Positions 1-6,396 of a DNA stretch of 8,680 nt are shown here, one piece after another. Numbering within the stretch: the first letter of the stretch is position 1; the number at the start of each line of letters is the position of its first letter. The position numbers and the translations under genes were made by a program. Where the stretch lies: contig PWGF01000241.1 in NCBI GenBank assembly GCA_003554375.1, forward strand, positions 1 through 8,680. Reading direction: 5' to 3'. This DNA is from Spirochaetaceae bacterium. Lineage in GTDB: Bacteria > Spirochaetota > Spirochaetia > DSM-27196 > SKKC01. Under the pieces are notes generated by a model. The model ran no database searches and had not been told where the DNA came from. It saw only the letters and a list, made by a program, of their open reading frames with translations.

Positions 1-536
1 ATGCGGAAGCCGATGTGGAACGCTCCCTCGTCGAGCGCTACGGCGGCGAGCTCGATTCGACCGTACTCAAGATGGGCCACCACGGCTCGGCCACCTCCTC
101 CAGCGGGGAGTTCGTGAAAGCGGTTGCGCCGGAGGTAGCGGTCTACCAGGCCGGAGCGGACAACCGCTACGGGCATCCGCACGACGAAGCGATCGCCCGC
201 GTGAGCAGCGCTGTCGCGGAGGAGCAAATCTACGGGACCGATCTTCACGGTACGGTGGTCATCGAGAGCGACGGCACGGAGATCGACATAGTGCTCGAGA
301 CCGGCCCCGGCGACGCTGCGCCTGCCGCCCTGGCGGAGCAGGCATGCATCGACATAAACAGCGCCGGCCCTGAGGAGCTAACCGAGATCATCCACATCGG
401 CGAGGCGCGCGCTCAGGAGATCGTGGAGCTCCGGCCGTTCGACTCGATCGACGACCTCACGCGCGTACCCGGAATCGGGCCCGCCCGGCTCGAAGATATA
501 CGTGAACAAGGGCTTCTGTGCCCGATCGATAACTGA
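1..536 (+). CDS. ComEC/Rec2-like metallo-beta-lactamase-fold protein with C-terminal ComEA-like HhH domain (5' partial)
   Basis: The gene enters from the left edge; its frame starts at base 3 and leaves 177 residues. The first ~105 residues match the end of the metallo-beta-lactamase domain of ComEC/Rec2-type proteins: LKMGHHGS (H26, H27 of the fragment), then a 'Q.GADNRYGHPH' segment (H58) and a 'TDLHGTVVIESDG' strand. From about residue 114 to 173 there are two helix-hairpin-helix motifs of the ComEA type: 'IDINSAGPEEL', then IGEARAQEI, 'PFDSIDDLTRV' and PGIGPARLEDI. HhH domains bind DNA without sequence specificity, and ComEC-type MBL domains are linked to DNA uptake. The likely role is therefore a nuclease or hydrolase acting on DNA at or outside the membrane. 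Whether a ComEC membrane channel or only a signal peptide precedes it cannot be seen. The stop TGA is at 534-536. An internal GTG at 15 is not taken as the start because the frame is open upstream and the MBL fold would be incomplete. Confidence 0.85.
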   Translation, partial: AEADVERSLVERYGGELDSTVLKMGHHGSATSSSGEFVKAVAPEVAVYQAGADNRYGHPHDEAIARVSSAVAEEQIYGTDLHGTVVIESDGTEIDIVLETGPGDAAPAALAEQACIDINSAGPEELTEIIHIGEARAQEIVELRPFDSIDDLTRVPGIGPARLEDIREQGLLCPIDN

Positions 537-606
537 AGCAAACAGTTCCTATATTCATCCCGTTTTTGTACCTCCGAAGTTGTAATTTCAACAGCCTGGT
601 GATACC

Positions 607-621
607 TTAGTTTTTTACTAA
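607..621. promoter_or_regulatory. Inverted repeat TTAGT-N5-ACTAA upstream of the lipoprotein operon
   Basis: TTAGTTTTTTACTAA is a perfect 5-bp inverted repeat around a T5 centre, 31 bp before the GTG start at 652. Its position between possible promoter elements would suit an operator. The short AT-rich arms could also arise by chance in an AT-rich spacer. Confidence 0.25.
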
Positions 622-635
622 CCTTTATACATTGT

Positions 636-643
636 GAGGGAGG
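636..643 (+). promoter_or_regulatory. Ribosome binding site that fixes the start at 652
   Basis: GAGGGAGG lies 8 nt before GTG 652. The in-frame GTG at 634 overlaps the left edge of this site and would need an RBS further upstream, which is not seen. Starting at 652 also gives a clean lipoprotein signal peptide. Confidence 0.75.
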
Positions 644-651
644 TATATACA

Positions 652-2787
652 GTGAGAAGGATAGGACGTACGCTCGCTCTGCTTCTGGCTTCAGCCGTTG
701 CGGTGGCCGGGTGCGCCGACATGATGGGGGGCGCCGACAGCACGCCGGGGGACTCAGACGCGGAACGAGCATCGGCGGACGCACACGGTTCGCTCCAGCT
801 CTCGTTCGGTTTTGGACAGGAGACGAGCGGATCACTTCGCGCGTCGCTCACCGATCCGGTCGAGCCCGGCATCGATCTCGAAGGAGAACTGAGCGAGCTC
901 ATCGTGTCGGGTCAGGGGCCTATGGAGCAGGACTTCGAGGAGGACCCGATCGACGTTGCGGAGCTTGGCAACGGAGCGGGAGAGGTCGAGATACCGGGGC
1001 TTGTCATTGGCATCTGGACGATCACGGTGGAAGGCGTGGACGACGGAGGTGAGCCGATCGGGCGGGGAACTACCACCGTAAGCATTGTGCCTGAACAAAC
1101 CGTCTCGGCTCAGATTACGGTGCGTCCGGTTGACGGGTACGGCACTCTTCAACTCGATATCTCGTATCCCGTGGAAGGTATTCTCGAAGGTTACCGGGAC
1201 TTGGAGCTCACCGGTCAGCTCGGCGTTCCGGACAGCGGGGAGGAGCCGTTCGAGCTCGCCGACGAGTTCGAGAGCCACTCTAACGGTGACGTCGTCGAGG
1301 CCGAGCTGAGCCAAGAGTATCCTGCCGGGATGTATACGCTGGCGTTGCAGCTGCGAGCTATCCCGGAAGGCGCCGAAACCGGCGAGAGCGAGACCCTCTG
1401 GGGCGTTGCCACTGCCGCGCAGATCGTCAACGGCGAGACAAGCAACGCCGGCACCCAGATTACCGTCGAAGACATTTTCGGAGACGGCGATCTGGAGCTA
1501 TCGGTTGAGACTGCCCTCGATGTCCGACCTGAGCGACTCGACTTCCAGTCAGCCGACGACGGATTCGATTCGAACGCGGGCTTGCTCCAGATTTCCGAAG
1601 GTCTTGCCGCTGAGGAGATAACCGTGGACCCGGGAAGCGAGTCCGCGGAGGTGTCTTGGTGGTTCTTGAATGGCGAGCTGCAGAGGTCAGTCGAACGCCC
1701 TATGGGCAGTACTGAGTTCGCGCTGCAAGGATTCGGCGATACACTGCCGTCCAGACGTTACACGCTGAGCGTGAACATCCACGACGAGCGGCGAGTTCAC
1801 TACGGATCATTGGACGTCCAGGTAGTCCCCCCCGAGGTCGCCGTGGCCGACACGAGCAATCAGCGCATTGTTCTCCTGGACGAGCTGACTACGGATACGT
1901 GGCGGGAGATCGATATGACCACGCTCGAGCATCCCGACGGCGAGGGGACCATTGACGCTACGCACCCTCTTTCGGTCACCTGGGCGGGGTACGGGCGGCT
2001 GGCCGTTGTCGCGCGGGCGACGGATTTTGACCCCGAGACCATTCTCATCATGTCAACGAGGGGCGAGGTCGACCGCGTCCACGAAGTCGGGAACGTGTTC
2101 GTGGAGCACGCCGTCGGCTACGCCTCGGGACCGGACTCTCTGTTCTACCTCACTGATCAGGAGCGCTTGTACCGATGGGAGATAGGGGATCCCGAGGATG
2201 AGCCGATTGAGGTTGCTTCTGCCGGCGAAATATCGGTGTGGCAGCACACCCGCGGGCTTGGCGTAGACAGTGACGGCTATGTCTATCTAGTGGAAGGCTT
2301 GGAGCCTCCTAGAATCATCAAGCTTGATCCAACGGTTGATGACCCCCCACGGGAGCCACTGGCTGAGTTCGACCCATGGGTGGACTTCGGGAGCTGGTTC
2401 GAACAGGAGGTTACGGTGGGTGCTCCAATAGACCTCCGCTACGACGCCGGCACGCTGTACGCGCTGTCCGCGGACCCTATACATGACGACGAGGGCGAAG
2501 GGCTCGTGTTCGCTCTGGACGCGGAGAATCTGGACTTCGACGGCGAATACTTCGGACGTCCGGTAGATGACGAGCAGAATCCTCAAGAGAACGAGTTCTT
2601 CGGCCCCGAGCGCTTCGCGGCCGTGGAGCCGGGACGTCACGTGCTGGTAGATCTTCAGGCCACTTTCGAAGGACAGCACCGAGTAGCCGGCTTCGACGAC
2701 ATGGAAGGCTCCGGCTGGCAGACCTTAGGTGGCGAGCGTGGAGACGGGGAGGGGCAGTTCGACTTTGCGCCTCCGCCCGCGTCCTGA
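652..2787 (+). CDS. Lipoprotein with tandem beta-sandwich modules and C-terminal NHL-like beta-propeller
   Basis: Predicted 711-residue exported lipoprotein of unknown specific function. GTG 652 gives a short signal: R2-R3, a hydrophobic stretch and the lipobox AVAGC with Cys21; Ala follows the Cys. Residues ~46-165 and ~164-280 are two related beta modules. Each opens with 'G.LQL', has a 'G.WTI/AGMYTL' strand and a 'V.IV...T..A' strand, and closes in 'ITV'; the second includes P224-A-G-M-Y-T-L and W250-G-V-A. I associate this pattern with Spirochaetota lipoproteins. Residues ~300-395 form an Ig-like module with W336-W-F-L-N-G-E and a 'YTLSVNIHD' strand. From V396 (VAVADTSNQRIVLLD) to the end the sequence resembles NHL propeller blades, with a last motif DDMEGSGWQTLGG at residues 682-694. 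The mature protein is very acidic. It is the first gene of a probable operon, 39 bp before the RRE-glycosyltransferase. A role in surface binding or recognition is inference only. Confidence 0.88.
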   Translation: MRRIGRTLALLLASAVAVAGCADMMGGADSTPGDSDAERASADAHGSLQLSFGFGQETSGSLRASLTDPVEPGIDLEGELSELIVSGQGPMEQDFEEDPIDVAELGNGAGEVEIPGLVIGIWTITVEGVDDGGEPIGRGTTTVSIVPEQTVSAQITVRPVDGYGTLQLDISYPVEGILEGYRDLELTGQLGVPDSGEEPFELADEFESHSNGDVVEAELSQEYPAGMYTLALQLRAIPEGAETGESETLWGVATAAQIVNGETSNAGTQITVEDIFGDGDLELSVETALDVRPERLDFQSADDGFDSNAGLLQISEGLAAEEITVDPGSESAEVSWWFLNGELQRSVERPMGSTEFALQGFGDTLPSRRYTLSVNIHDERRVHYGSLDVQVVPPEVAVADTSNQRIVLLDELTTDTWREIDMTTLEHPDGEGTIDATHPLSVTWAGYGRLAVVARATDFDPETILIMSTRGEVDRVHEVGNVFVEHAVGYASGPDSLFYLTDQERLYRWEIGDPEDEPIEVASAGEISVWQHTRGLGVDSDGYVYLVEGLEPPRIIKLDPTVDDPPREPLAEFDPWVDFGSWFEQEVTVGAPIDLRYDAGTLYALSADPIHDDEGEGLVFALDAENLDFDGEYFGRPVDDEQNPQENEFFGPERFAAVEPGRHVLVDLQATFEGQHRVAGFDDMEGSGWQTLGGERGDGEGQFDFAPPPAS

Positions 2788-2826
2788 GGCAGGAGTGGAG
2801 ACTGCTCAACGCAGAGGAAACGGGCC

Positions 2827-4980
2827 ATGATACGCAGGAAGTCAACTCGCCGCGAGGCGCAACCCGGAACTGCCGGCAAACGTTTCCTCGCCGCTCCCAC
2901 CCGCCTGTTCCAGGCCGGAGCCGAGCGCGTCTGGGTGTTGAACCGGCTAACCGGGGACGTTGAGGTTCTTGAGCGAAGCGTGGCGGAAGTTCTTCTCAAC
3001 TGCCGCGGCTTGCGGACCCTGGAGTCACATGCGGGAGCGCTCGAGGCAAAAGCCCTTGGCGCGCCTACTCGAGGTGAGCTTACCGCGACTCTGGAAGAGC
3101 TCCGGGACCGTGGGCTCCTCTATTCCGAGCACGTGCTTCAGGGTGCTCTCCTCGGCTATGACGGAGAACGGTCGAAGAACGGTATCAGCGAAGTTACTGA
3201 GGGTCAGGCGGAGCTCGAGCGCGGGCGGATTCGGGATATCGTGGTGCCAACCAGGGCCCGTCCCGCGGAGGTCGAGCGGCTTCTGAGGTCCATAGAATCG
3301 GCCCGGACCGAGGGTGGCGGAGCAGGAACGACGGGCATCGCCGCGAACGACGGGCCAGGCGGACCGGGCGCAGCGGCCTCGCCCAATAACGACACACCGC
3401 TTCACGTTCACCTTATTGACGACGCACGCGCGGGAGAGGAGCCTGCCCCGGAGGGGCAGCGAGGTCCCCTGAACGCGGTACCGGGCATCCAGATCCTCCG
3501 CCGGAGCCGATCATCGCGGCCGGCTCTTCTGGATCAGGTAGCGGATAAAGCCGGCCTGGATTCGCATGAGCGCTCCGTCCTGAGGTTCGCCCTGGGGTTC
3601 GAGACGGACGCGTTCGACACGCTCGGCGGCCAGACGGCACGGCAGGTACTTGCGCTCGGCACTACCGGGGCGGCGCGCAATGCCGGTTTGCTTGCGACCT
3701 CCGGTTCGCCTGTTGTCCAGGTCGACGACGATATCGTCTGTTCCGAGCCCGCGCGTCCTCCGGCCTGGGAGCGCGCGGCGGGGGCCGGACAGCCGCGGGA
3801 CGCCGAGGAAGGTGATAAAGGGGAGGGCGGCCGCCGAAAAGCGGCGCCACGCTTCCTCCCGGCTCGTCCCCAGGAGCTCGCATTCCTGCGGGAAGCGGAA
3901 GATCGGCTTCGTGACGCCGCGGAGCGGCCGGTAGACATTGTGGGAGAGGCGGAGCCCTTTATCGGCCGGAGTGTAGCCGAGGTTCTCCACGAGCTGGGAG
4001 GGGAACACCCCGATCTTTCCGCGGTCGGCTCGAATGATCTTCTGACATACTGCCGGCCCGATGCGCGGGTGCGAATCGTATCGTACGGTATCCACGGGGA
4101 CGGTGGGTTTGGGCTTCCGCAGTTTCTTCTCACCGACCCCCGCGTGTGGTGGATGGTCGGGGAAGATCCGGAGGCCTATGAGTGGATTCGCCGGAGCCGG
4201 CGAGTTTGTTGGGTGAGCGCGCATCCGACCCTGACTGGCGGTGGGACGTGGATGGCCTACGGAGCGGCGATCGATAACGCACGGATCGTCCCTCCGTTCT
4301 TCCCGGTGGGGCGTGCATCGGACCGTAGCTTTGCGCAGCTCCTAACCTTCGCGGACCCGGCCGCCGTCCTTCTCTATCTGCCGGCCGCGCTGCGCCATGT
4401 GCCTCCGCCGGGGAGAGCTTCGGCGCACGGGGAGCGACTCAGGGGGGCCCGTGGCAGGACGGACACGTACCTGTTGGCGCTCCTGGACGGCTGCGAACGG
4501 CCTCCCTCACTTTCCTGGGACCGTTTCTGGGACCGCGAATGGCTTGACTCGGGGCGGCACGCCCACGACGCCGAGAGCCACAGCTCGCTCAGTGAGGAGC
4601 TTTCAAAGATCGGGCGGCATCTCAGGGCCATAGGAGCTTACTCAGACCGCCTTTTCGAGGAGCTCCTGCGCGAGCGCGCGTTGCGGGGCCTAGCGGGATA
4701 TGCGCGGCAGCTCGAGGAGTGCCTCGACGAGCGCACCGCGCGGAACGGCAGCCCGCAAGCGCCCGAGCTCTGGGTCCGGGATGTCGAGGCGCTTATCGAG
4801 AACCTCGACGACACGATCGCACACCGACGCGTACCGATCCCGGAGGAGTTTCGTTCCGCTGGTATCACAGAGGAAGGCGAGTTCGTGCGGCTCTTCAAGG
4901 TGATGGTCGGCCTCTACGGGGAGCTTCTGACCACCTGGCCGGCGATCTGGGAAGCCGCACGGCGCCTTCACGCCCGATAA
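2827..4980 (+). CDS. PqqD-like (RRE-type) domain fused to GT-A/GT2-like glycosyltransferase
   Basis: A 717-residue protein with no signal peptide or membrane segment, so probably cytoplasmic. ATG 2827 follows GAGGA (2814-2818) by 8 nt. Residues ~27-100 look like a PqqD-type winged helix: RVWVLNRLTGDVEVLERSVA, then a second helix and the closing 'LEELRDRGLL'. Such domains (RiPP recognition elements) bind leader peptides and present them to modifying enzymes. From residue 137 a GT-A nucleotide-sugar fold follows: I138-VVPTRARP, LHVHLIDDA (D198, D199), R284-NAGLLATSG, and V299-DDDI as the DxD-type metal/sugar-nucleotide motif. The 'IVPPFFPVGRASDRSF' segment (G495-F502) probably takes the place of the GT2 acceptor-side ED motif, with Ser where Glu is usual and Asp499 kept. 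Two Gly/Pro/charge-rich stretches (~160-190 and ~308-340) look like disordered insertions. Residues ~570-717 are helical. The likely activity is transfer of a sugar to a peptide or protein; donor and acceptor are unknown. It lies between two lipoprotein genes. Confidence 0.82.
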   Translation: MIRRKSTRREAQPGTAGKRFLAAPTRLFQAGAERVWVLNRLTGDVEVLERSVAEVLLNCRGLRTLESHAGALEAKALGAPTRGELTATLEELRDRGLLYSEHVLQGALLGYDGERSKNGISEVTEGQAELERGRIRDIVVPTRARPAEVERLLRSIESARTEGGGAGTTGIAANDGPGGPGAAASPNNDTPLHVHLIDDARAGEEPAPEGQRGPLNAVPGIQILRRSRSSRPALLDQVADKAGLDSHERSVLRFALGFETDAFDTLGGQTARQVLALGTTGAARNAGLLATSGSPVVQVDDDIVCSEPARPPAWERAAGAGQPRDAEEGDKGEGGRRKAAPRFLPARPQELAFLREAEDRLRDAAERPVDIVGEAEPFIGRSVAEVLHELGGEHPDLSAVGSNDLLTYCRPDARVRIVSYGIHGDGGFGLPQFLLTDPRVWWMVGEDPEAYEWIRRSRRVCWVSAHPTLTGGGTWMAYGAAIDNARIVPPFFPVGRASDRSFAQLLTFADPAAVLLYLPAALRHVPPPGRASAHGERLRGARGRTDTYLLALLDGCERPPSLSWDRFWDREWLDSGRHAHDAESHSSLSEELSKIGRHLRAIGAYSDRLFEELLRERALRGLAGYARQLEECLDERTARNGSPQAPELWVRDVEALIENLDDTIAHRRVPIPEEFRSAGITEEGEFVRLFKVMVGLYGELLTTWPAIWEAARRLHAR

Positions 4981-5001
4981 GTCAACGAACGGGTAGAGCA
5001 C

Positions 5002-5008
5002 GAGGAGG
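5002..5008 (+). promoter_or_regulatory. Strong ribosome binding site before a GTG-ATG double start
   Basis: GAGGAGG lies 5 nt before GTG 5014 and 8 nt before the adjacent in-frame ATG 5017. The better spacing and codon favour 5017; the choice changes the protein by one residue. The strong site also argues against a later start that would shorten the long signal peptide. Confidence 0.75.
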
Positions 5009-5016
5009 AAACGGTG

Positions 5017-6234
5017 ATGAAGAATCGAACAGGCGTTCGCTTGTCTACAGCAGTAAACGCTTTGGGAAGCCGCCGGCGTTCAGTGATAACCCGCGCGCTC
5101 GTCGCCGCACGGCAAGTCGCCGCACGGCAAGTCGCCGCACGGCAAGTCGCCGCCGGGTTCCTGGCCGCCGGGCTGGTCGCCGTCGCGTTCGCGGCCGCCG
5201 GGCTGGTCGCCGGCTGCTCGCTCGAGCCCGCGCAGTACGGGACAGTCGGCGTGCGGATCAGCGTGGAGAATGCCCTCTCCGACTCCGCTTCGAATGCTAT
5301 GCGCGGGGATGTCTCCGACGCGCCGGCAACGGCCGAAGACGGCCCCATCCGGTACCAGCGCGGGGACTTTCCCGAGGGTGTCGACTATCTGGCGGTCTAT
5401 GTGGTGCGGGAACGGCAGCTTGCGGCGAGCTCGGAACGCGCGGAGGAGCTTTTCTCGCAGGTTTCGTCCGGTCTGTTTGACGCTGCCGTGGAGCTCTCGG
5501 AGGATCGAGAGAGCGGTCAGTCCGCGAACGGCGGGATCTTGGAGGTCTCGTTGGACGACATCGACGTGCACGACGCGCGCGGGTTCATCGTCGACCTCCA
5601 TGCCGATGCAGCCGAACAAGGGGGGATCGCCTTCGAGGCGCTTCCCGCCGGGGAGAGCTACCTCGTTGCCGCAGAGGTCCGCGGCTCGGCCGGCTACCTG
5701 CACAACGACGGTTTGGTGGGGTGGAGTCGTGTCGAGGTTCCGTGGAGGAGGGCCAGATCGGCGGAACTCACCCTCGCCGAGCAGCTCCCCGAGTTCTCAC
5801 TCGAGTTGCTCAACCGCTACGGCTACCTCTATGGCGCCGGCAGCTTAGAGGCCGAGGTCGAGCACGATCTGGACTTCACCGCCTCGTTCAGCGTCTCGAT
5901 CGAAGATGCCGAGAGCGAGACGGGGGCCCCTGCGTTCAAAGCGGCAATCGAGGACGCCGAGAACGCGGGGAACGGTGTGGACACGAGTGACCTCACGTAC
6001 CGGTGGTTCCTTGACGGGGACGGGGAAGCGCTCACCGACGGGACGGGCTCCACTGTTGAGCTCGACGATGTGGACCCCGGCAACTACCTGTTGAGCCTCC
6101 TCGTCTATGACGAAGACGGCAAAGCGGCAACCGCTGGACGGGCGGTATACATTGAGGACCGACTTGTGCTGATTGAACAGCCGGGCTCTGAGGAAGACGG
6201 CAGAGCGGCAACCGCGGGACCCGGCACACATTGA
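5017..6234 (+). CDS. Lipoprotein with repeat-extended signal peptide and C-terminal PKD/Ig-like module
   Basis: Predicted 405-residue lipoprotein, not recognised as a named family. The leader is 66 residues, far longer than usual. It has an Arg-rich start, three exact copies of VAARQ (residues 29-43), a hydrophobic core made of Ala/Gly/Val/Leu repeats, and the lipobox LVAGC with Cys67. The mature part is acidic and beta-rich. It includes a 'GFIVDLHADA' and 'LPAGESYLVAAEVRG' region (roughly residues 190-225) resembling the 'PAG.Y.L' strands of the first lipoprotein. Residues ~325-375 form a PKD/Ig-like module with Y328-R-W330-FLDGDGE and 'GNYLLSLLVYDEDG', recalling the WWFLNGE/YTLSVNIHD module of the upstream lipoprotein. 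The two are probably distant paralogues or share a module. The C-terminus contains a partial duplication that ends the frame early (see the repeat at 6112). It is the last gene of the probable operon, 36 bp after the glycosyltransferase. It could be a substrate or partner of that enzyme; this is inference from position. Confidence 0.85.
   Translation: MKNRTGVRLSTAVNALGSRRRSVITRALVAARQVAARQVAARQVAAGFLAAGLVAVAFAAAGLVAGCSLEPAQYGTVGVRISVENALSDSASNAMRGDVSDAPATAEDGPIRYQRGDFPEGVDYLAVYVVRERQLAASSERAEELFSQVSSGLFDAAVELSEDRESGQSANGGILEVSLDDIDVHDARGFIVDLHADAAEQGGIAFEALPAGESYLVAAEVRGSAGYLHNDGLVGWSRVEVPWRRARSAELTLAEQLPEFSLELLNRYGYLYGAGSLEAEVEHDLDFTASFSVSIEDAESETGAPAFKAAIEDAENAGNGVDTSDLTYRWFLDGDGEALTDGTGSTVELDDVDPGNYLLSLLVYDEDGKAATAGRAVYIEDRLVLIEQPGSEEDGRAATAGPGTH
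5101..5145 (+). repeat. Three perfect 15-bp tandem repeats encoding VAARQ in the signal peptide
   Basis: GTCGCCGCACGGCAA occurs three times without mismatch at 5101, 5116 and 5131. A fourth, diverged start (GTCGCCGCCGGG) follows at 5146. The unit is five codons, so copy-number change would lengthen or shorten the positively charged n-region in steps of five residues without breaking the frame. Confidence 0.95.
5164..5212 (+). repeat. Direct repeat (30-bp period) building the hydrophobic core of the signal peptide
   Basis: GCCGCCGGGCTGGTCGCCG is present at 5164-5182 and again at 5194-5212, encoding AAGLVA twice. The second copy runs into the lipobox. With the adjacent VAARQ repeats, nearly the whole distal leader is made of repeated DNA. 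Confidence 0.9.
6112..6234 (+). repeat. Partial direct duplication at the 3' end of the second lipoprotein gene
   Basis: Bases 6112-6139 and 6193-6220 match at 26 of 28 positions and encode EDGKAATAG and EDGRAATAG, 27 codons apart and in frame. Similarity continues weakly to ATACATTGA (6147-6155) and ACACATTGA (6226-6234), but the second copy is 2 bp shorter in between. ATTGA is read as Ile-Glu in copy one; in copy two the shifted frame turns it into the TGA stop of the gene. Confidence 0.8.
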
Positions 6235-6369
6235 CGGTACCGGGGGCGAGCGGGGGCCCGTTCGTGAAGCGCTTGTGCCCGGACCTCCCTGCACTCCTTC
6301 CCATAGGGCTCGGAGCTGGGGCCGGGGCTTTGGCGATGGATGGGGCGTAAGGAGCAGACAGCCATAGAC

Positions 6370-6386
6370 GCCTGCGGGCCGCAGGC
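6370..6386. terminator. Candidate hairpin terminator between convergent operons
   Basis: GCCTGCGGGCCGCAGGC forms a perfect 7-bp all-matched stem with a 3-nt loop. It begins 10 nt after the permease stop on the minus strand and lies about 135 bp after the lipoprotein stop on the plus strand. No T-run follows on either strand, so intrinsic termination is uncertain. The rest of 6235-6396 holds no other feature I can support. Confidence 0.4.
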
Positions 6387-6396
6387 TCCCACACAC

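Larger units (their letters stand above)
537..651 (+). promoter_or_regulatory. AT-rich promoter-bearing spacer upstream of the lipoprotein operon
   Basis: This 115-bp gap is strikingly AT-rich compared with the surrounding GC-rich genes, as expected for a promoter region. A possible weak pair is TTGTAA (580-585) and TACCTT (603-608) with 17 bp between. A second possible -10, TATACA (626-631), lies close to the start codon. Neither is close enough to consensus to assign. No strong terminator for the preceding gene is visible in it. Confidence 0.45.

Noticed and set aside
531..567. AACTG/CAGTT hairpin plus a later T5 run as terminator of the first gene
   Set aside because: The 5-bp stem is weak, overlaps the stop codon and is separated from the T-run by 15 bases.
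634..651. Upstream GTG start for the first lipoprotein
   Set aside because: GTG 634 overlaps the ribosome binding site used by GTG 652 and puts six extra residues before a normal signal peptide.
3511..4224. Long antisense frame (237 residues) and a second one at 3534-4133 inside the glycosyltransferase gene
   Set aside because: Long antisense frames are common in GC-rich genes. These are basic, low-complexity and without motifs, whereas the plus strand has coherent domains.
5101..5145. Short tandem repeats as a CRISPR-like array
   Set aside because: The 15-bp units are contiguous without spacers and lie in frame inside a coding sequence.
5080..5703. Minus-strand frame of 207 residues opposite the second lipoprotein
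   Set aside because: Its Cys/Gly/Asp repeat end only mirrors the 15-bp tandem repeats, and there is no RBS or recognisable domain.
6173..6367. Plus-strand frame across and beyond the lipoprotein stop, as a lost C-terminus
   Set aside because: It is the frame that would follow if the 2-bp difference in the duplication were reversed, but its Gly/Arg/Pro-rich product resembles no domain.
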